NCBI GenBank assembly: GCA_003140275.1
Contig: PLJQ01000071.1
Location: 5,539-33,234, forward strand
Origin: Limisphaerales bacterium
Lineage (GTDB): Bacteria > Verrucomicrobiota > Verrucomicrobiia > Limisphaerales > PALSA-1396
DNA: 27,696 nucleotides
Reading direction: 5' to 3'
The notes beneath the pieces are model-generated. The model was not told where the DNA came from, made no database searches, and was given only the letters and a program-made list of their open reading frames with translations. A program made the position numbers and the translations under genes. Below are positions 23,730 through 27,696 of this stretch, piece after piece. Each line of letters begins with the position of its first letter. Positions within the stretch are counted from its first letter, which is position 1.

Positions 23730-23933
23730 ATTTCGCTCGCGATCCATCCGGTCTGGATCGTCAAGCTCGACATTCCTAACGAGTCGCCCGACGAGTTAAA
23801 CCTGCTAAGAACAACCTTCCACGCTTGTCTAAAACCCTCGGCCGACTACGATGCCAGCCAATCTGAATGGCTACGGAACGAAACCAGAAAAGACTCCGCA
23901 GCGACCGGGTCAGGATTCATGAGGGAGAATTGA
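23730..23933 (+). pseudogene. Gene-tail fragment of unknown family upstream of the RibD-like gene
   Basis: An open frame without a start reads HPVWIVKLDIPNESPDELN, then LLRTTFHACLKPSADYDASQ and ends GSGFMREN at 23933. It looks like a protein C-terminus (SPDEL..LR..F..CLKP.PDYDAS), and its last codons contain the ribosome site of the next gene. A second version of the same tail lies at 24717-24810. The family is not recognised. Confidence 0.4.
23829..23925 (+). repeat. Diverged direct repeat, copy 1 (before the RibD-like gene)
   Basis: The first 31 bases (23829-23859) match copy 2 (24717-24747) at 26 positions, including CTAAAACC and GACTACGATGCCAGCC exactly. Beyond this the match is weaker but recurs at GAAAAG and at AGGATT.xTGAGGGAG, which holds the ribosome site of the gene that follows. 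Confidence 0.6.
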
Positions 23934-23935
23934 AA

Positions 23936-24643
23936 ATGGCGCGATGGTTCAAGTCTTCTCCGCTACCATTCGTCTTCGTGAACTTCGCGATCACGGCCGA
24001 CGGAAAAATCGCGTTCGCAAATCGCACGTTCATTCCGTTTGGCAGCCCCCGCGACCGCGAGCACATGCTGGAACTCCGCGCCACGGCTGACGCCGTCATG
24101 TCCGGCGCGCGCACCGTGGATTCCGGCCGCGTCACCCTCGGTCCGGGCGGAGAAAAATATCGGCAACTTCGCCGCCGGCACGGCCTGACCGAATACAATT
24201 TGCGCGTCATCGTCAGCGGCTCGGGCTCGATTAATCCGAACGCGCACATTTTCAAAAAACGATTCTCGCCCATCGTCATCCTCACCACCCAGCGCGCCGA
24301 TGAACGCGCGCTGAAACAACTTCGGACACTCGCCGACGAAGTAAAAATCTGTGGCGCAAAAGAAATTAATTTTCGCAAAACGCTTGCCTGGCTGCGCGAG
24401 CGGTGGGATGTGAAACGCCTGCTCAGCGAAGGCGGTGGTGAATTGACTGACGCCCTTTTCCGCGCCGGCCTGGTGCACGAATTGCACCTGACCATTTGCC
24501 CAAGGATTTTCGGGGGCCGCACTGCGCCGACACTCGCCGACGGCGAAGGAGTTCTAAAATTAGCCGATGCCGCCCGGCTCCGTCTCAAATCACAGAAGCG
24601 AACTGGCGACGAACTTTTTTTGATTTACGAAGCGCGGCGTTAA
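23936..24643 (+). CDS. RibD C-terminal-domain (dihydrofolate-reductase-fold) reductase
   Basis: The ATG at 23936 is preceded by GGGAG at 8 bases, so I prefer it to earlier in-frame codons; the protein has 235 residues. It opens FVFVNFAITADGKIAFANR, the first strand and loop of the RibD reductase domain. LELRATADAVMSGARTVDSGR, which binds the ribityl substrate and nucleotide, follows. Then come LLSEGGGELTDALFRAGLVHELHLTICPRIFGGR, the NADPH-binding Gly-rich region, and APTLADGEG. There is no N-terminal deaminase domain, so this is a stand-alone reductase. It may act in riboflavin synthesis (reduction of the ribosylamino-pyrimidine) or be a paralogue of other function, as no other rib genes are nearby. 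Confidence 0.87.
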   Translation: MARWFKSSPLPFVFVNFAITADGKIAFANRTFIPFGSPRDREHMLELRATADAVMSGARTVDSGRVTLGPGGEKYRQLRRRHGLTEYNLRVIVSGSGSINPNAHIFKKRFSPIVILTTQRADERALKQLRTLADEVKICGAKEINFRKTLAWLRERWDVKRLLSEGGGELTDALFRAGLVHELHLTICPRIFGGRTAPTLADGEGVLKLADAARLRLKSQKRTGDELFLIYEARR

Positions 24644-24716
24644 TGCAGAGGTGTCTGCTTTGCCCTCCTGCCGAAGTACGTGGATGCAATTCAGAGATCA
24701 ATTAGTTTCCGATTGC

Positions 24717-24810
24717 CTAAAACCTTTCCCGGACTACGATGCCAGCCGATGTGCTTAACCCATGACGCCGGAAGAAAAGGCTAGCCAACATTGTCGAGGA
24801 TTTGAGGGAG
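24717..24810 (+). repeat. Diverged direct repeat, copy 2 (before the unknown 244-residue gene)
   Basis: This is the partner of copy 1, 888 bases away. In translation it reads LKPFPDYDASRCA, a stop, then PMTPEEKASQHCRGFEGVKD, matching the LKP..DYDAS...GSGF layout of copy 1. It ends at the GGGAG ribosome site of the next gene. Both copies therefore look like leftover 3' ends of related genes. Confidence 0.6.
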
Positions 24811-24816
24811 TAAAGG

Positions 24817-25551
24817 ATGCCAGCAGAGGCTCTGAATGAATGGCTATTGAGGCTCAATGAAGCAGTTGAGCAGACGAACCATTGTCATTTGTGCAATCTG
24901 GTTCCGGGAAGGCCAATCCCGTTTTTCGGAGATGTCTTGCGCGCCCGAATCTTGACCGTAGGCGTGAATCCATCAGATCAAGAATTCAACGAAGAACGTC
25001 GCTGGGATGCGATCACGAATCCGAGGCAGTGGCAGAAGCGGTTGCTGAATCACTTTCACATTTCCGGGGTGCCAGCATGGTGTTGGTTTGAGACGTGGTC
25101 AATTTGCCTGGAACTTCTTGGGGTTTCGTATGGAGACCGCATCGCTGCCCACATTGACATTTCACCACGCGCCACTACGCCGATGCTCGCCGAAGTCACT
25201 GACAAAGCGAAGTTCCGGGCTATGGTCGAGCACGACGTAAAATGGTTCTTTGAGCTATTGCACCAGCTTCCGCAGGTTCAGTTGCTCCTGGTCGCTGGCC
25301 CCATTCCAAGAGCAAATGGCCAGAAGCAGCAACTGGCGGATTTTATCCGCGCCCAGTGCGAGAATCATGACTCCCGTTGGGTTGACGGGCAACCGCTACC
25401 AAGTTTGATCACGTCTGGTCAAACCGAAGGTATCCCGGTCTTTGTCTGTCCATACGAAGCAAATGTAGATGGACTTTACGCAATGGTTCGCCAAGTTTAT
25501 CGCAATCGCGAGCTTCTGCGTCGATTATCGGTGCCAAAAAGGACCAACTGA
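24817..25551 (+). CDS. Unknown protein, possibly of the uracil-DNA glycosylase superfamily
   Basis: The ATG at 24817 follows GGGAG by 6 bases. The protein has 244 residues and no signal or membrane segment. Near the N-terminus is CHLCNLVPGRPIPFFGDVLR, with a CxxC pair, then ARILTVGVNPSDQEFNEE. The strand-loop TVGVNPSDQEF resembles motif 1 of mismatch/uracil-DNA glycosylases (xGxNPGxxS). Further on are AWCWFETWSICLELLGVSYG, AHIDISPRATTP and a core strand LLLVAGPIP. The usual second glycosylase motif (HPS) is not evident, so DNA repair activity is only a suggestion. The C-terminus (VPKRTN) appears intact. Confidence 0.6.
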   Translation: MPAEALNEWLLRLNEAVEQTNHCHLCNLVPGRPIPFFGDVLRARILTVGVNPSDQEFNEERRWDAITNPRQWQKRLLNHFHISGVPAWCWFETWSICLELLGVSYGDRIAAHIDISPRATTPMLAEVTDKAKFRAMVEHDVKWFFELLHQLPQVQLLLVAGPIPRANGQKQQLADFIRAQCENHDSRWVDGQPLPSLITSGQTEGIPVFVCPYEANVDGLYAMVRQVYRNRELLRRLSVPKRTN

Positions 25552-25613
25552 AATGAATCGCATGCAATCTGAGGCTGGCTGCGTTTCAATCATGAACTAA
25601 ACCCAATCTACTT

Positions 25614-26633
25614 ATGGTCACCACCTCGCTTGATTTCGAGAAACCCGGCAAGCAGCAGGGCTTTCTTCAAGTCCCGTACTCGCACAACCTCGGCGGTTGG
25701 GCCAATATCTTCATCCCCATCACGGTCGTCGCGCGCGGACGCGGCCCAACTGATCTCGTTCTCGGCGGCAATCATGGCGATGAGTATCAGGGACAGATCG
25801 CCATCATGAAACTCGCGCGCGAACTGACGCCGGATCTGGTCAACGGACGACTCCTCCTCATCCCCGCGCTCAATTTTCCGGCGGCGCGGGCCGGCACGCG
25901 ACTCTCGCCCGTGGACGGTATGAATCTGAATCGCGCTTTCCCCGGCCAGTCCGAGGGCACGGTAACGAGCCAGATCGGGCACTATCTCACGACCGTGCTT
26001 TTCCCGCTTGCCGACGTGGTGATCGACATCCATTCCGGCGGTCGCAGCATGGAGTTCGTCCCATGCGCGCACATGCATCTCGTCAACGACCGCGACCAGC
26101 GGAAGCGCATGCTCGCCGCCATGCTCGCGTGGAACGCCGACTTCGCCTTTCTTTACGCGGACATCGCCGGCACCGGTCTGTTGCCTGTCGAGGCGGAGAA
26201 CCAGGGCAAGCTCGTCGTGACGACCGAAATGGGCGGGGGCGAGGCCATTCCCGCCCGGGTGCATCGGCTCACGCAAAGCGGACTGCGCAACGTGCTTATC
26301 CATGTGGGCGCGCTCAAAGGCCGCGAGCGCACTCGCGCCAGTCTCGGCCAGCCGCCAACGATTCTCACGCAGGCGCTCCAGCGTGAGGATTACCTGCTCG
26401 CCCCGGAGTCCGGCATCTTTGAAATCGGCATCGAGCTCGGTGCCAAGGTCAAGCGAGGTCAGACCGTCGGCTTCATTCATCACCTGGAAAGGCCCGACCG
26501 CAGACCCGAACCCATTATTGCCCGGACCGCCGGTTACCACATCACCATGCGCGCCCCGTGCCTCACGCAGCAAGGCGACTGCGTGGCCGTCATCGCCCAG
26601 AAAGTAAATCTAAAAACCATTCTCGAAAGCTGA
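25614..26633 (+). CDS. Succinylglutamate desuccinylase/aspartoacylase-family zinc deacylase
   Basis: This is a carboxypeptidase-fold zinc enzyme of 339 residues. The zinc ligands are in GGNHGDEYQGQIAIMKL (His and Glu) and VIDIHSGGRSMEFVP (His), with the substrate-binding RAGTRLSPVDGMNLNRAFPG between them. The catalytic Glu is likely in TTEMGGGEAIP. The C-terminal beta domain (LAPESGIFEIGIELGAKVKRGQTVGFIHHLE) is lipoyl-like, as in this family. The pattern is close to DoeB, which deacetylates N-acetyl-2,4-diaminobutyrate in ectoine breakdown, but other N-acyl amino acids are possible. The next gene starts 2 bases after its stop, so the deacylase and the transporter form an operon. No ectoine genes are in view. 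Confidence 0.9.
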   Translation: MVTTSLDFEKPGKQQGFLQVPYSHNLGGWANIFIPITVVARGRGPTDLVLGGNHGDEYQGQIAIMKLARELTPDLVNGRLLLIPALNFPAARAGTRLSPVDGMNLNRAFPGQSEGTVTSQIGHYLTTVLFPLADVVIDIHSGGRSMEFVPCAHMHLVNDRDQRKRMLAAMLAWNADFAFLYADIAGTGLLPVEAENQGKLVVTTEMGGGEAIPARVHRLTQSGLRNVLIHVGALKGRERTRASLGQPPTILTQALQREDYLLAPESGIFEIGIELGAKVKRGQTVGFIHHLERPDRRPEPIIARTAGYHITMRAPCLTQQGDCVAVIAQKVNLKTILES

Positions 26634-26635
26634 CC

Positions 26636-27696
26636 GTGCCGCCACGCGCTGAATCCCGCCAGGCCACGCTGCTTGTGGCCTTCCTGTGGGGTGCCAATTT
26701 CCTGAACTACTGCGACCGGCAGGCGGTGTTCGCGATGTTTCCGCTGTTGAAAGCCGACCTCGGCCTCACGGACACGCAACTCGGCCTCACCGGCTCCAAT
26801 TTCCTCTGGGTCTATGGCATCGGCTGCCCCATCGCGGGGCAGATTGCCGACAAGTTTTCCAAGCGTCTCCTCGTCGTGTTCAGTCTCGCAATCTGGAGCC
26901 TCGTGACCGTGGCCACGGGATTCGCCGTGTCCGTGTTCACGCTCCTTGCGCTTCGCGCGGCGATGGGCATTTCCGAATCGCTCTACATGCCCGCCGCCGT
27001 CGCGCTCACCGCGCACGCCCATCCGCCGACGTTGCGCTCGCGCGCCATCGCGGCACTCACCACCGCGCAGATCGCGGGCACCGTGGGCGGGAGCTGGTTT
27101 GGGGGTTGGATGGCGCAGCAGGGCTACTGGCGCGAAGCGTTCTTTGCACTGGGCGCGGTCGGACTGCTTTACGCGCTGCCCTATTTCCTCTTCCTGCGCG
27201 GCGTGAGCGAGGAAGCGCAGGTCGAAACCCGAAAAACCGGCGCTCACGTGGCCGTGGCCGAACTGGTGAAGGTGCCGAGCTTTCTGCTGTTGTGCGTCGT
27301 GTTCCCGGCCTACGTCTTTGGTCTCTGGCTGCTTTATGGCTGGCTGCCGGATTTCTTGCACGAGAAATTTTCGCTCACCCTCACGGACGCCGCCTTCAAC
27401 GCCACGGCATTCGTGCAAGGCGCAACGCTCGTCGGCATGTTGGGCGGCGGCGTGCTCGCGGACTGGCTCTATCTCCGCACCCGGGCCGCGCGCCTCTGGC
27501 TGCTCGCCGCCAGCCTGCTGCTTTGCGCGCCATGCCTGCACGCGGTCGGCAGCAGCGGCACGCTCGAAGCCATCGAGAAGGAATTCAAGGCCACGCAGGC
27601 GCGCGTCAAATCGAGCCTCGATCTGCTGCCCGGCAACTCCGGCACCGCGGCGCTCAAGAAAGCGGCGCTGAACCTGCTGGCGCTGGGCGAAGGCAA
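26636..27696 (+). CDS. Major facilitator superfamily transporter, N-terminal part (cut by window end)
   Basis: A GTG at 26636, 2 bases after the deacylase stop, opens a frame that runs to the window end. It encodes hydrophobic segments typical of an MFS carrier: LLVAFLWGANFLNYCDRQAV (helix 1, with the NYxDR motif), FLWVYGIGCPIAGQIADKFSKR (helix 2 and loop 2-3 with the conserved D..s.R pattern), LRAAMGISESLYMPAAVAL (helix 4), and so on. About eight helices are visible. After helix 8 comes a charged stretch, LEAIEKEFKATQARVKSSL...LKKAALNLL, which looks like a helical insert between helices. The transporter probably carries the substrate or product of the deacylase across the inner membrane. Confidence 0.88.
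   Translation, partial: MPPRAESRQATLLVAFLWGANFLNYCDRQAVFAMFPLLKADLGLTDTQLGLTGSNFLWVYGIGCPIAGQIADKFSKRLLVVFSLAIWSLVTVATGFAVSVFTLLALRAAMGISESLYMPAAVALTAHAHPPTLRSRAIAALTTAQIAGTVGGSWFGGWMAQQGYWREAFFALGAVGLLYALPYFLFLRGVSEEAQVETRKTGAHVAVAELVKVPSFLLLCVVFPAYVFGLWLLYGWLPDFLHEKFSLTLTDAAFNATAFVQGATLVGMLGGGVLADWLYLRTRAARLWLLAASLLLCAPCLHAVGSSGTLEAIEKEFKATQARVKSSLDLLPGNSGTAALKKAALNLLALGEG

Noticed and set aside
23795..24760. Integron-like recombination sites near the repeated tails (GTTAAAC at 23795, GCTTAAC at 24754)
   Set aside because: Single core-like heptamers occur by chance. They are not arranged as paired attC arms around each gene, and no integron integrase is present.
25608..26573. 321-residue minus-strand frame over the deacylase, and a similar one at 26534-27541
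   Set aside because: Antisense shadows of the deacylase and the MFS gene, with charged, repetitive composition and no motifs.

Overview
The window looks like a chromosomal segment of a Verrucomicrobiota bacterium, probably of the Pedosphaera/Limisphaerales type. The pointers are a prepilin signal of the phylum's usual form (FTLIELLVVIAIIAILAG followed by LLLPALARAK), a Minf_1886-family gene, a secreted beta-helix protein with a choice-of-anchor Q type end, and the general gene mix. This placement rests on my memory of the families; no search was run.

Layout. 1-940: the C-terminal part of a large secreted beta-helix protein. 1002-1808 (-): a secreted proline-rich protein with a PilP/GspC-like core. 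1937-3510 (-): ilvN-ilvC, behind a clear sigma70-type promoter that overlaps a 17-base palindrome. 3592-5638 (-): a helix-turn-helix/metallo-beta-lactamase fusion and glycerate kinase. 5750-9368 (+): a monothiol glutaredoxin-like protein, panC, nadB and a small unknown protein. 9376-10371 (-): a divergent CaCA-type cation exchanger-like membrane protein. 10444-10500 holds a strongly self-complementary segment, followed by tRNA-Val(CAC) at 10610-10684.

10685-13060 is a graveyard of fragments beside the tRNA: the 5' end of an integrase gene preceded by tandem repeats, the 5' end of a DNA methyltransferase gene joined to the 3' end of an IS1380-type transposase gene, the 5' end of a formylglycine-generating-enzyme-like gene, a promoter-to-terminator unit without a convincing ORF (candidate small RNA), and the C-terminal part of a rolling-circle Rep protein. 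This is best read as an old tRNA-targeted integration site with stacked, decayed mobile DNA.

13103-16312 (+): a 42-residue membrane protein apparently expressed from an almost leaderless transcript, a Minf_1886-family protein, and a fused two-unit M16 peptidase. 16411-21123 (+): a tight four-gene operon of class I glutamine amidotransferase, iron-type alcohol dehydrogenase, aldehyde dehydrogenase and glutamine-synthetase-like ligase. Together these can form a gamma-glutamylation route for an amino alcohol or amine: ligation to glutamate, two oxidations, then release of glutamate. 21172-23707 holds a decayed small membrane-anchored protein gene (-), a secreted coiled-coil/FnIII-like protein (-) and a frameshifted prepilin gene (+). 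23829-25551 (+) holds a RibD C-terminal-type reductase and an unknown, possibly uracil-DNA-glycosylase-like protein, each preceded by a diverged copy of the same roughly 95-base segment. 25614-27696 (+) ends the window with a zinc deacylase of the succinylglutamate desuccinylase/aspartoacylase family and an MFS transporter cut by the window edge.
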